Source: Gonapodya prolifera JEL478
Lineage: Eukaryota > Monoblepharomycota > Monoblepharidomycetes > Monoblepharidales > Gonapodyaceae
Length of the DNA: 64,000 nucleotides
Direction of reading: 5' to 3'
Assembly: GCA_001574975.1 (NCBI GenBank)
Contig: KQ965760.1
Location: forward strand, 1,613-65,612
This document shows, piece after piece, positions 12,102-24,209 of the stretch. Each line of letters begins with the position of its first letter. Within the stretch, counting starts at the first letter, position 1. Position numbers and translations under genes: made by a program. The notes beneath the pieces are model-generated. The model saw nothing but the letters and a program-made list of their open reading frames with translations, had not been told where the DNA came from and did not search any database.

Positions 12102-14874
12102 CTACTGGCCTGCCCGGCAATGTTGAGAGTTGCGAGACCTGTGCTCCTTCAAAGTAAATCTGCAGGTTCGCTCATCATAGAGTCTTGGTCCTGACAGGAA
12201 AAGGTCGCCCGTGGGGGACGCGAACATGAGAGACTATTGGTACGCAATTCCAATCTCCACGTCCCGATGGGAAGATGTGCCCAGACCCATCGAAGTTAAA
12301 TCAGGAGAGCACAATTTTTGGTCGCAGAGGCACATCATGGCGTTCCTGGTGATGTTGCGGCGAGTTTTGGTGATGATCGACACTCATTTGGTAAAAGAAA
12401 GGCATCTGCGAGCCAGAGGAGTCGTTGGGAGTTTGCCTCTCCCGGCGCAGATGCATTGTGAATGCTTCTTCCATGGAAATAACAGAGAGTTCAATCTGAA
12501 TGCATATCCGGCACTTTCCTCGGGGTCGTTCTCGTGAACGCGTTCCGTCTCCTCCTGCTAGGGTTCCTCCGCCACCACGTTGGCCTCTTCGGCATCGCGG
12601 TCTCGGTCTTCATCGTCACCGACCGAAAATGGGATGTAGTCCGACTGTGTTTTGTGGTTTTGTTGGAACATCCAGGCCCAGGCTGAATCACGGCATGAAC
12701 TGTGGCCGGACCAAATCACTCCCTTAATCTCTCGACAGGTCCCTTTCCTCTCTCTCCTCACCACTTACCGCTTCCACGCAATATTTGGGGGACTTTGGAA
12801 GCGTCGCAGGTAGACTGCATCGATGCCTGGTGTGTTCCTGTATCCTTACCAACGACCTATCACCACGCTGACACGGTCGTCCTACTCATGCAGCACTCCA
12901 CTGCTGACACGGACCATGCCTTTCGGTTTCACCAAAGGCACCTAACTCGTGCGTGGGGCCTGCGCTTACGTTTCTGAGATTTGCCCGAGGTGGATATAAC
13001 CGTGCGAGCTGGGAAGGCTCATCCTTTGCACGTCGGTGACGCGGTGTGAGGGGGATGTGCAGGTGTCTGGGAGGTGTGAGAGCGGGATTGGCGAACGCTC
13101 GAGGTGTGTTCACGTCTGCTCCCTGAAACGCTTGGTCGTCACAGTCTACTTCTCTCTCTTCCTCCTTCCTCTGGCTCGAAAACGATGCTCAGATAGATAA
13201 CGCGTGTGTTTAACTTCGCTACCCTCAGCGCGTCACCGGAGGGGGTTGTGCGGGCCATCAACACCTCCCTCAAGGGCTCCTCCGGTCGACATGGCACGCT
13301 GAAGGGTAATACAACAAACCCGCACAACCTCATTGCTTGCCTCCGTTTTCTTTCGCCCGATGTGCCCCTGCTCCTTGGTGAAACCCTCCCCCGATGTTGA
13401 GTTGTACACCCTCATACTCCACTATTGGTGTCAGAGGCGTCTCACCACTCCATCTGAGCGTGCGCTTACCAATGCGACCGAGATCATGTATCGCCGTCTC
13501 GCCTCCGCGCCGTTCTGCTGGCGGCACCGGCGAGACCGTAACGTCAGGTACCACCACGACTTCTGTACTTATGTCGGATGCAAGCGGCTAAGCCAGTACC
13601 GAACCTTCTCCATCTCCCAGCCGGACACCTAATCGCATTATGGCTCCCGAGCGCTCAGCCTGCTGGAACACTCGTCCTTCCAACGGTTCTCACAACCGCC
13701 CACTTCGCCATGTCCACGCGCCGGACATAAACCCATCAACCCATGGCCACCGCACCCTTTCCGCCTTACTCGACTTCTTTCACGTGCACGTGCACCTCCG
13801 GCATCTCCTTCAAGGCCGTCTCGCACACGTGGCCTAGAAACTCTACACGAGCAGTCTCACAACAAAACCTCCTCGACGCGGTCACACTCCGCTCCGTCAC
13901 CAACATCCACCTCCTCGCAGTCGCCAACACACACCCCGCTGCCAACTTCTCCGTGGTCTTCAGTGTGTGGACCGACGTCGTCCTTCCCGCTGCTCAGCTC
14001 ACGACATGCTCTTCGACTCACTCCTACTTCTTCGACCCTACCACCCCCTCTGCGCCGGTTTCGACCTGGAGATCTGAAACTCGAGAATATCTACGGAGGT
14101 GACGTGGCAGCACTCGTTGATATCCACGTCGATGCTACAGATTATCAGTTCCACGTCGAGGGTGGTGGTGTGACCCTGCTTGTTGCCTCTGTGAGTTTGA
14201 GTGCGGAGCACGTTTGTAAGTGCTTGATGCGGAAGGTGAGGGGGTGGAAGGCAGGGGTCCAGAGCGTGCGGGTGGAAACCCTGGCGGAGGGACAATTGGG
14301 CGAGATGTATGGAGTGCCAAGGATCATGCGGACCTACCGAAGTGGTAGAGTTGAGCTGCAAGGCCTTAAGCGTTGGGTAGACTCGTCATATTCGGGCGCT
14401 CTCGCCGACTCTCACTTACGACTGCTCGTACAGCGTGTACCATGTAGAGTTTGTTCATTCGTCATACTCAACCAAGGCTTTTGCAATGAGCATTTATTTC
14501 TCAGATCAATCCAAAAGAGCACTGAAGTAAATATTTCTCTCCCGTTTCATACTCTCTCACGCCGTACTATCTCTTCCTTTTAGTTGCCTTCAAACATCAT
14601 ATCATCGGAAAACTCTACCAACCCCGAACTACCTCGACTCAAACATCAATATCTTCACCATCATCACTGGCTTCAGCTGACGCATCAGAAGACATCGGCA
14701 TTCCCACCCATTTTTCAAACAAATACACTTCACTCGGTCCGGAGGGCCAGAAAGGTTGTTGTCCCATGCTGATCAACTTATCGTTCACAGATACCAGTTG
14801 GACCCTGTTGTTTTATCACTTCAAAACCGAACAGTCATCACATGCAAATGCGATATCAGAAAAAAGTTCGCTTA
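12102..14874. other. No confident gene
   Basis: Several medium open frames occur. The most protein-like is plus-strand 13963-14583, with DLKLENIYGGDVAALVDIHV and a stretch through about 14370. It has no recognisable domain and no convincing 5' exons. The other frames overlap on both strands and look like chance in GC-rich DNA. Confidence 0.4.
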
Positions 14875-15319
14875 CTAAATTATTGCTTCAATTTTCCTCC
14901 GGTGACCTTTGAAGTGCCTGGATCGCCACTCTTTAACACTTTTACGAAGCCTGGCGATGTCTGGTGACGATCCATGGTTCGTTGACTCATCCAAGAGGCG
15001 TTTTTTTGCATTGAAAAGCTCAACCAAAGCCTCATTGTACCCTTTTCGAAGAAGTGACCAGTTTGTACTTTGAGCCCTACGAATGACATCCTCTGTTTGC
15101 TGAAGTTTCGTCTGAAGTTCTCCAATCTCATAAGTCTTTTTGTCTTAAGAGTTTCACTTGGGTTTCCGACAGTTCGCGCAACCGTGCTAGTTCTAGGTCT
15201 TTGTCTAGCAAATCTCCTTGAACATCCAGTCGTTTCTGGAAAATCCCGAAAAGCTGGTCAGCGTAAGATTCAAGCGGCAGAGGAATCTTTGATGTAGACA
15301 CCTCCAGTGGGGGTTCCAA
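14875..15319 (-). pseudogene. Coiled-coil protein remnant
   Basis: Two minus-strand frames abut near 15130. The upstream one reads ESYADQLFGIFQKRLD...LELARLRELSETQVKLLRQ. The downstream one reads YEIGELQTKLQQTEDVIRRA and ends EWRSRHFKGHRRKIEAII before a stop at 14875. Both are heptad-rich, and together they look like one coiled coil. No intron of normal size fits at the junction, so a one-base shift near 15130 (in CAAAAAGAC) is the simplest explanation, either decay or an assembly indel. An in-frame stop lies upstream near 15340, so the 5' end is unresolved. Confidence 0.4.
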
Positions 15320-18300
15320 TTGGCCTTCAGGTTACACAGCTGTTGTCAATGTTGATACTTGATTGTGGAGATGAGTTCCTGGGCGATTCCCATCCAATAT
15401 TGATGGTTCGGGGTTACGCTCGTTCTTTCCAGGTTTTACTGTAAAATGAAACAGGGGGTGGTGAGCACAAAGTAATGAACTGAACTGATGCAATGTTGAA
15501 CCCCGAAACAGGATTTCAACACTTTCCATCCCAAATGTTCAGGAGAACATGGACAGAAAACGCACCCACAGGCTACGGTTTACGCCACAAGAGCACGCGT
15601 CTCTCCATACGATATGAATTTCGCACAGATTGATACAATTTACCGTCTGCGATTCCACGCGTCACAAATGCAAATGCACAGGGCTCCATAACCGAGAGAT
15701 GAACATTTCGCACTTGTGATACGGTTTACGAAACGTGGTCAACGCCACGTGTGGATGACATCGCTGCACAATGAAGAGCGACATGCGCCCATAGGATTCC
15801 CCATGCAAAGCTACGCACGCACACATCTGCCCAGTCATTGTGCTGGAATATCCAAAGTCTGGACTCCTTTTCCACCTTCCTTGCTCACCTTTTTTCTGTG
15901 GGACCTCCGCCGCACTCTCGGATGAAGTATCATGATAAGACAACCTGTCCCGTTTGCCTAGTACTTTCTACAAAGCAAGGTACATTATAAAAAGTATTTG
16001 GTAAACGGGAAAAGACGGAACACAGAGGTACCGCTGTAGCTGTTCCCGGGGACCTTCTTGTGGGAGACAACGCACTTTTCGATCCCGTCTGTCTTTTGGC
16101 ATTTCCTTGTTTGTTTATCAGCAACGAAAGAGTAGCGGTTGAGCTTTAGGCGCGGAGCAGTTGTGGCCTGTTTGGGTGACAAAGAGTGGAATCAACATAG
16201 GTCGACAGAACGCCGCAAAAACATCAAGTAGGTCCAAAGAACACTCTTCCAAAGCGATGTCAGCGAGTTTCAAGTATCGCTTACGTGTTGTCCGATTCTA
16301 CCAAGAGTCAGTCGCGTTTTATTTGCCAGGGTGGCATTCTGTGGCGGAGCACCTTGGGAAACCGTCACCCACGTGACTTGGATGCTCAGAAGAGTTTGTA
16401 AAACCCTTTGAAAGCACAAACATACAATGAACAATCTATTAAGATTATTAGTATCTTTCCGCTTGGGAATATTTAGTTCCGGTACACTCTATGCAAGCAT
16501 TTAAATCTTATCTCAATGAGCTGTCTTTGAAAGGAAAGGGTGCTCTGTTGTATTATGGAATAATTTGCGCATGAAGCATGACACATTCGTGTTCAGGCCC
16601 CATGACTTCAACTGACTGAACAAAAACAACTTTGATTACCGAAAATGCAGTGGAAAAATTGCGCTTATCTCAGTCAGGGACTTCGTGATCGTTCGCTGCC
16701 AGCTTCAATGCTCTGGAGAAGGCACGTGAAAAACATCACTCTCTAAAATGGCTATCATCGCCACTGATCGTTGTGAGATCATTAATTTCTTCTCAAAATT
16801 GAAGGTTCCTTCAGGTGAGAGAAGATTGTGCTGCAACTCTTCATCCTCTGATTGACGGCGCGGACCCAAAAGGTCGAAGCTGTCACAAACGGTTCCTTGT
16901 CGCTCTGCGAACTTGGCAACCTGAATGTATCGCTCATGCTCTTACTATAAAGCGTTTCCGCGGCAGAAACTGGCTGTTTGGGAATCACAGGAGAACCAAC
17001 CATATCATCAACTGCGTGCCTTTCGACACTCCTCTTGTTGTAACAGTCTGTCAGGCAGTTCAACTACAGGTTCGAAGCAAACGCTTTTACCTTTGCTGTA
17101 TTGTTTGCTCTCACACGGATCCCCGTTTCCTCGTGCTTTAGTTCGAAGAGCCTACCAGTCGAGTTTGGATTGGAATTATGCCCCGACAAAATGCTCAACA
17201 TAAGAGAGAAGCTTATCAGGATCATGAAAGTAACAAGGAAGAAGTGACACTCAAAGTGTGAGTTTTACAAAGGCTTGTCACATCATTCATTTGATCCAAA
17301 ATGGCAAATAACCCCTGGAGGGATTATCCTCGGTGCTCTTCTACGCCTCAATTCTTCTTCGGCCAGATTTTCAAAATGTCCACTCTGAGACTCAATTTAA
17401 TATTTCATACGGTTCACATGACGAGGCATTTATTTTCCACACGAACACCCTTCAGAGTGGATCTCCGAGAGCCAGGTCTGTGGTTTAGCGAAGAAAATCT
17501 TATGGAAATATCCGGTAAGCTGTAGGCCTTCCAGAACTTTTGTGCACCAGGAGATTTACCCGCCCACCCACTTCAATTTGTTTCCTCCTAATTTTGGATA
17601 CAGTGATATACTGAAACACTGGCAGCGATTCAAAAAGGATATCCTAGCACTTACGACCGCTTACGATGTTGACAAGGAGGCAGGTTGATGAATGGTCAGT
17701 TGAAATGGCTTTCCTGGAAGGTACATCGGAAGCTGATTGGCCGACTGACACAGCCCTCTGCCCCCGCCACACTGTCAAACAGGACTGCGGTCAGCAACGC
17801 CGACAAGCAAAGCGCATGATCTGTTGATGTGAGGGTATATCGATCCGGCGTTTGACAGGATGGCAGTACAATCGATGCGGATGCCACTGGTCTTTGACTT
17901 GGACGGATGGAACATGCAGGACAATGGTGACGGCAAAAGGTGATGAACATGTGCTCTTGCGTGTGTTAGCAGCTGGAAAGGTGTGTTTCTTGTCAACTTC
18001 ATGCATGTTCTCCTTCATACCTGCTCATGCCCTTCGTGCATATGTATCTGTGCCGTTTGTCTTCGCATCGGGTGGGGAAAATTTGGTGAAATCGCTTTTC
18101 CCGCCTGAGGTGCACAACTGGAGCCGGGGTGGTATCTAAATGCGCTGAAGTTCCCGTGCTCTGTGATAGAGAGCGGGGCCATTGGGATGCCATGCTGGCA
18201 AGCATTTTTGGCGAAGCTCAATTGCGAATCAGCACCAGAATGGGGGAGTGCCGCGTTGAGAAAAGGCGAGCATGGTGAGATTTGACGGAATCCTGGTGGG

Positions 18301-20659
18301 CTCGTAGTGACGAAGGTTTCACGAACATTCTTCTTCGTAGCTCGAAACACCTGGCGCTCAAGTGAAGCACGCACTGTCCTCTATAAAGGTAGGTGTTACA
18401 GGTAGCGGCTTCAGTGAATGGGCGGTTGGCACCTCCGAGGGCGATACAAGGTTCATACGATGCATTATTGCCGAGGACACTAGCGACTACCGTATTTAGA
18501 TTGCTGGTTCTGTACCTGACGCAATTACTCCCTGTCAACCGCAAAAGTCCCAACCATGCACCGCAACATTGTCCCCGCAACCCGTGCTGGTGCGTGAACG
18601 TCATGTTCCTCCAGGGATTCCCTTGGCGTTCGCGCACCCGTTGGATAGTCGGCACTGGCCCGTTGACTTTAAGTACCGTCGACTTCGTGGTGACGGACGG
18701 GGGTGGCAGGAGAGCAGGGTGGGGAAGCGGTCGCGGTTGAGGGTTTGCTTACAAGGCTATGAGCTTGCAGATGCAGCACTGTCGGTGCGTGAGGGGAGCG
18801 GGTGGCGGCACGGGGTGAGTGGGTCGTCATATCGCTGGTCTTCATCGCTCAAAATAGCCAGCCCTTTGATGTCAAGAGCGAGGAGATTCGGAACAGGAAC
18901 CTCCTTTATTCTCTTCTACGCGAACTTCTCCATCTCAGACACCTGGTGTTGGGCGGGGTGGGATGCATTCAAGACTTAGGAATGCTGAAGCGCAACACCC
19001 CAAAGTCCGACGAGGCATCGACTAGTCCTCACTTAAAGTGCGATACTCAATAGTGGTGGAGTTTAAAGAACATGTTTCGCCACACGCTAGATACAAACAC
19101 GTCAGAATGTCTTCGAGTGCACTCCAATGTTCGTGTGATGAAATCCGAGACGACAACCAGCGTCTCCCTCGCCTCCGACCAGCACTACAAGACGCTGTAT
19201 CCGTGTGGTACCGTTGCATGTAAGCGCCAAAGGTCTTTGGGAATGGGATCAGAGTCTGCGTACCAACAGAGACTGGACGGTTGCACATCAAATGCGATAC
19301 GACCACACTCTCTCAGCGGTTCAAGCGGCGTCCTTTTCTGCATTCGTCGTTCATTAGATTCCCCATTTCCAACGAATCAGGAGTTGAAACAACGACATAT
19401 GATCCAGACTTGGCTCACCTCCGTTTCACGTCGACATCCCGTGTCTCTCAGCCGCTGAACGCAAGAGGCGACAGGTTCGCGGAGGAGGCGGAATCAAACC
19501 CGCCCCTCCGTTGATTTACAGGACGTGCCTGGCGTGAAGCGGTGTGATGAGTCGGCGAACCAAACAAACACAACATCCCCGCTCAGTACTCATCTTTCGC
19601 CATGATTCGTCGCGCTGGCCTACTGTCGTGACCCATGCGGCTTCTTCTATACAGGGGACATGGCCCCCTGCATGGCTTCTCCCGCAAGCGCTTATCCACG
19701 CGTGTGGAGATGGACGTCTCTGACTCGTTGGCCGCGCCCCGAACAGCACCGTCTCCCCAGAAAGCGGCGGGTAAGAGAATAGCCCCAGTCCTGAAGCGGA
19801 GGATGGGACGAGTCAATGGGTCTTGGAAGAAAGTGGAAAGCTGACCTTACGAACCGAAGCGGCTCATGCACAGACCGCAGCATTGAGTCCTGAACTATTT
19901 GCACGGGATTGCGTGGAGCAGGAATGGAATCGGATAAGAAAACTCTCGAAACAGCAAGGAAACATTCTGATTGACGGCGACGTTCCACCCTGAGCCCTGT
20001 GAGTTCCCCGCACTCTCGCTCTTTTGGTCGTGACGTTCTTACCTTTCACTCATTTGAAATCGCCAGCCTTCCTTTCGTCTTCCACTCAGCGGAAGGTCTG
20101 TATGTCCATAAAATGTAACATTCTCGTACTATGCCTCTCTAAGCCGGATGGGCATGTTGGGCGACGCGACGAGCATAGTTCCCAACTCCTGCCGACCGGC
20201 GTTCGCGGACGTAGCGACTCATTGTGGTGATGTGATGGAGGCTGGGGGAGGAGAGAGAAGAAGATGAATGGCGTTTGGAAGACCACAAAAGGTGTGTTGA
20301 GACACCAAGGTTGCCACCTTTGTTTGAGTTACTTCAACTCTACTCGGATTCTATTCCCGATCTCACTCACATCACACAGTCTAATTTACCGCTTCCGTGC
20401 AGCACAACGTTTCGGCTCTTTTTTTGGGTCAATGCGACTGACGGTCTACTTCCTTCAAGAAAGGCGTGAATGAGAGTTTTGAAAGTTAATGAGCTCCCAC
20501 TGAGAGTTTAGTTCTTCCTTTCTAGATTAATGACATAATTGCATCGTAGTGAACCATCACCACGTTTAAATTTCGGGGAACGAGGCTCTACAAGGTTTGC
20601 AATACACCGCAGAGTGTACTTCCACGTTACAAGAAAATATTCGATCACCACGAATTGAG
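15320..20659. other. Low-information region, possible decayed leucine-rich sequence
   Basis: No complete gene is supported over about 5.3 kb. Around 18570-19053 a plus-strand stretch includes RNRNLLYSLLRELLHLRHLV, which has the spacing of a leucine-rich (RNI-like) repeat as in F-box/LRR proteins. Around 19281-19514 another open frame contains DPDLAHLRFTSTSRV. These could be fragments of one decayed LRR gene, but I cannot connect them by splice sites. Confidence 0.35.
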
Positions 20660-21105
20660 TTTCGCACAAGAGTACTCAAGGACCACCTTGCGTTCATCCC
20701 GACATCGACGTATCTTGTCCATCTAAGTTCCATAAACACGACTCGCCCGGGGACTCGACGGCGGTATCCTCTCCAACATTGTCGCCTTCTGGACTTTATG
20801 CGCTTCTCGAGGGGTACCGACCGTTTGAAGTGGCCGTGGCCTCCTCCTTGTCCATTAGTGCGACTATACCCATGCAGTACTGCAACTGGGTGGACGATGA
20901 CTAAAGGTTCCGTAAAGTGCAGCGTGTGTGCTAGGTGCAGTGTGAAGGCATTATTGAGATTGGAGAACGTACCAGTGGAGGATTTGAGTGGAGTGGATGG
21001 CAAGATGCTCAGCTGTTCGAAGTCAACGAGTATGACACGGGCTTGAACTTGGCGCCAACGTCATCACATGAAGTTCCCATGTTGACGAGTCCGCCCGATC
21101 CTTAG
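20660..21105 (+). CDS. Hypothetical protein, C-terminal exons
   Basis: A plus-strand frame opens after a possible acceptor (ATTGAG) near 20659 and includes SGLYALLEGYRPFEVAVASS. It joins through a 45-nt GT-AG intron (20890-20934) to VQCEGIIEIGERTSGGFEWS and a stop at 21103-21105. The exon is open for about 76 codons and the splice join is clean, but no start codon or upstream exon was found and the family is unknown. Its end overlaps the 3' end of the opposing membrane-protein gene by about 40 bp. Confidence 0.35.
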
Positions 21106-22665
21106 CACCTCAAACCGGCCTGGGCCAACATTGTTCCAGACAGCGTGCTCGCTACCGTTCACGCTAGGTTTAGGAACGCAAGATAGGATTCTCTGCGTCC
21201 ATCCGCGTCGTTCCCATTGCAGTATGAGCAGGATGGTGATGTGCACTTCTGGGATTTCGACTTGGCTACCTTTGATGGCCCCAAACGACCATGGTATCGG
21301 GATCAGAAGGAGCGCGGAGTGGGGAATGAGTGTTTTCTGGATGGCGGAGAATGTGTTGTCCAACCATGCTTTGCGGAGGATGGAGATTGGGACAATGCTC
21401 ATCCATCTGTCGCGCTCGTATCTCTCGTGGAAGACTTTGGCCTTAACGGGCGCCTTCTCCGCGTAATCAACTCCGGTCTCATCAAGTTCCTCATTGATGA
21501 GATGGACTCGGTTGTTCGTATTCCCCTTTCGTTGTCGAATGACCGCAGGTTGGCGCTCCGTTTCTTTGTACATGGACCATGTGTCTGGGATCTTTCCTGC
21601 AAGTGATAGGAGCTGCACTTACGTGAGGAGGGCCTCCTGACGAAGCGAGCGGGTGATGCAGGACATCGAATTACAGAAGGAGAAACCCATGATAGTGCCA
21701 ACATGAGCAGGGACCTCGAAGGTGGAAGTCGCGGAAGACCACTCAGAGCCAGCAACGTGGATCCACAGTTGAACTACGGTGATGATAATTGGATCGCCTG
21801 ACGGCATAGACAAGCGTTTCCCGGAGTTCGGGAAGCGAACGGAATAAAGCCTCGAGAGAGTATCATTATTGTGCCCAGAGCGTATTCGTGCATATAAAAT
21901 CCTGCGTACGCTTCGACAAGTGATGGACTGACTTGTCCAACTGTTATACGACACAGATCCACGAGTGCGCCACCAACTGCTCCCACCCTGAGCGACAGCT
22001 CCAAGCACTTTGGGGATAGGAAGTAGTCCAAAGAAAAGCGCAAAACAAGCCGCCGGTATGTTGTGCTGCAGCAACTGCATAGCACCTCGCTCCCAGTTCA
22101 AACGACGGGATTGCCAAGATGAAGAGAGGGCGTCAGCTCGAGCAATGGACTTTTGCAGGTCCTCCTTCGTCACGGTGGTACAGTGCGATATGAAATGTCC
22201 CGCGCATGCTGTTTGCTGCTCAATACACGTGCTGCGCAAATCCCGTCCACGACAAGTGCTGCAGAAACCATAGAGTCCCATAATCGTGGTCTTGCAGGAA
22301 TCACATAGAGTCCTTTTATTCCCTTGGGAGACCCGTAGGTTTGGAGGATTTTTATCGGGAGGCAGTCGCTTGAAGCCATGAAGAGTCTCCACCGCAAGTT
22401 TCTTCACAAATAGTGCAATGGCCACTGCGTACAGCACCCTCTCTTCCACGCTCCACTTCACGTGTGTCGTACAGTCAGTTGGGTCTGAGAGCGCCCCATC
22501 CACATCGTGGAAGACTCGTACATAGCGAAATAAACATTTGGTGGGGTCTCCTGCACTGCCGTCATCTGGGAAACATCCTCGAGGCACAGTGCGTGAACTG
22601 CCTGTACTTCGCGACATGACAGGGTCCGAGTTGAAGATGATGATGAAGATTAGGGCGAATGCGTT
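21064..22665 (-). CDS. Hypothetical multi-pass membrane protein
   Basis: The family is not recognised. A minus-strand frame is open for 388 codons (21619-22785). The likely start at 22692-22665 gives MECVLPSPNAFALIFIIIF, which could be a signal sequence. A cysteine-containing segment (CFPDDGSAGDPTKCLFRY) and a candidate membrane helix (ERVLYAVAIALFVKKL) follow. A C-x2-C...C-x2-C pair (CDSC, CSTC) comes next, then more hydrophobic segments (AACFALFFGLLPIPKVL). A second frame, open from 21618 to 21064, continues with charged and hydrophobic stretches (SALLLIPIPWSFGAIKG). It could be joined through a GTAAGT donor near 21620. A third frame at 21774-22085 also looks protein-like, so the exon structure is unresolved. 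Confidence 0.4.
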
Positions 22666-22785
22666 GGGGCTGGGAAGAACGCATTCCATCTTGCTGCTCC
22701 AACTGCGTGGAAGGCCAAAGAAGTGGCTGGGAAGAATGAGGCTCCGGCTGGGGTGGCAGTGACACACTACCCGATGTGGAAGCAA

Positions 22786-24209
22786 CGACTGTGGATGACG
22801 TGAGTGGGAGACCGTGGAGAAGAGACAGCGTGAACTCCTTTGGGAAGTTCTCCGACACCTGAGAGTCCTCAGAGAACTTCGGTGTCAAAAGGCCAGGATG
22901 CGTGGGCTGAGTTCAAAATTCGGACAAGGGGTGAGGGAGGATGGAAGGAGTGGACTGGAATACAGGAGGAGGTAGTTTGCGGGGCCGCGAATTAGCCTGT
23001 TTACGTATGTGCGTTTGCGAAACACGTTGCACTGTTAGGATGCAGGGAAGCGCGAAAAAACTTACATGGCGGAGGTGGAGAGCGTTCAATAAGCGACTCC
23101 TTGTTTTGTACCCTGCCCTCTGCTATCCCTGGAGAATGGATGTTGTTGCGTTACCGATACTTTAATTCCCGACGAGAATGTCGGTGACGATATCGGCCAC
23201 GTTTGCCCTCATTTCGTGCAGGAGGGCGGTCTGTACTACATCCTGCTTCAGAGTTCTCGTAAGGACCATGCTGATTGTCAGGGATTCAGCACGCATTGCC
23301 TTTCGAAGGGGGAGTACGTATTCCAGGAGATTGAGAATGTCCCATTTAAAGTCCGTTTCATTTCGCGCATTCCCCAACTCGAAGAATACCCCTGGCGATG
23401 GTGATGACTGCGAATGGGTACATCCAGTCCTCTTCAGGGCGGGTCGACGGGATCATAAATGCGGCCAAAAGAGCGGGGACTTCGGAAAGGCAAGACGGGA
23501 GCTCGGCCAGGCGGCTTCGAGGATGAAGAGGGTGCTGCGCTGCTGCATGGGTCGGTTGAGAGGCCATCGTGAGAGGTTATTGCGTGGTATATATGAATAC
23601 GCGTTAGGGTTACCGTTTTCCCGTCGTTGGTCGCTTCTTAATCTGGCTCGTGTTTGTGGACTCGCATTTCTATTTAACGACAATTTGAGTTCATTTGAAG
23701 ACCAACCGATTGAGCCAAAGCGCGCACAAAGGACCCAACTAGCTCTCATTGTTGGGAGCTGCAGGGTTTCTCCTGATTCGGTGTTACATTGACCGAATCC
23801 CGCCTGGAGGCGAGGAAGACCGCTGATACTCTAGAGAAAACAGGAGCTGGAGAAAGAGGGGGGAGGGGAGAGAAATGAGTGAGCTGCCCAGGTTTCTCAC
23901 ATGGAGATCGAGTTGTGACCGCAGACACCCTCGAAATTCGGTTGAACGACACAATCAAGGGAAAAGGCCAAAAAATCATCGGGAAGGTGGCGCCGGAGAG
24001 GACAGGAATCGGCAGACACAGGTGGATGGGAAGGAGCAGCTGCAAGTGTGGTGCTGCGAAAAGCATCAAGTGACCCACCACCCCTGAAAGTCGCAGGTCA
24101 CGGCGACGATAGCGAGCGGGAGAGAGAAATAGACTCTCTGTGGAACAGCAGAGTTGTGGAAGCAGTGGAGGCAGTGGAACGAACAAGGGAAGGGGGAAGG
24201 GCGGGAGAG
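22786..24209. other. No supported gene
   Basis: Open frames of up to 204 codons occur at 23178-23792 on the plus strand and up to 146 codons at 23746-24186 on the minus strand. None has a recognisable domain or consistent splice joins. The right end should include the promoter of the F-box gene. Confidence 0.45.

Noticed and set aside
19440-19570. Possible tRNA on the minus strand, from a GGTTTGATTCC word
   Set aside because: The word resembles a B box, but no A box or cloverleaf arms lie at the right distance.
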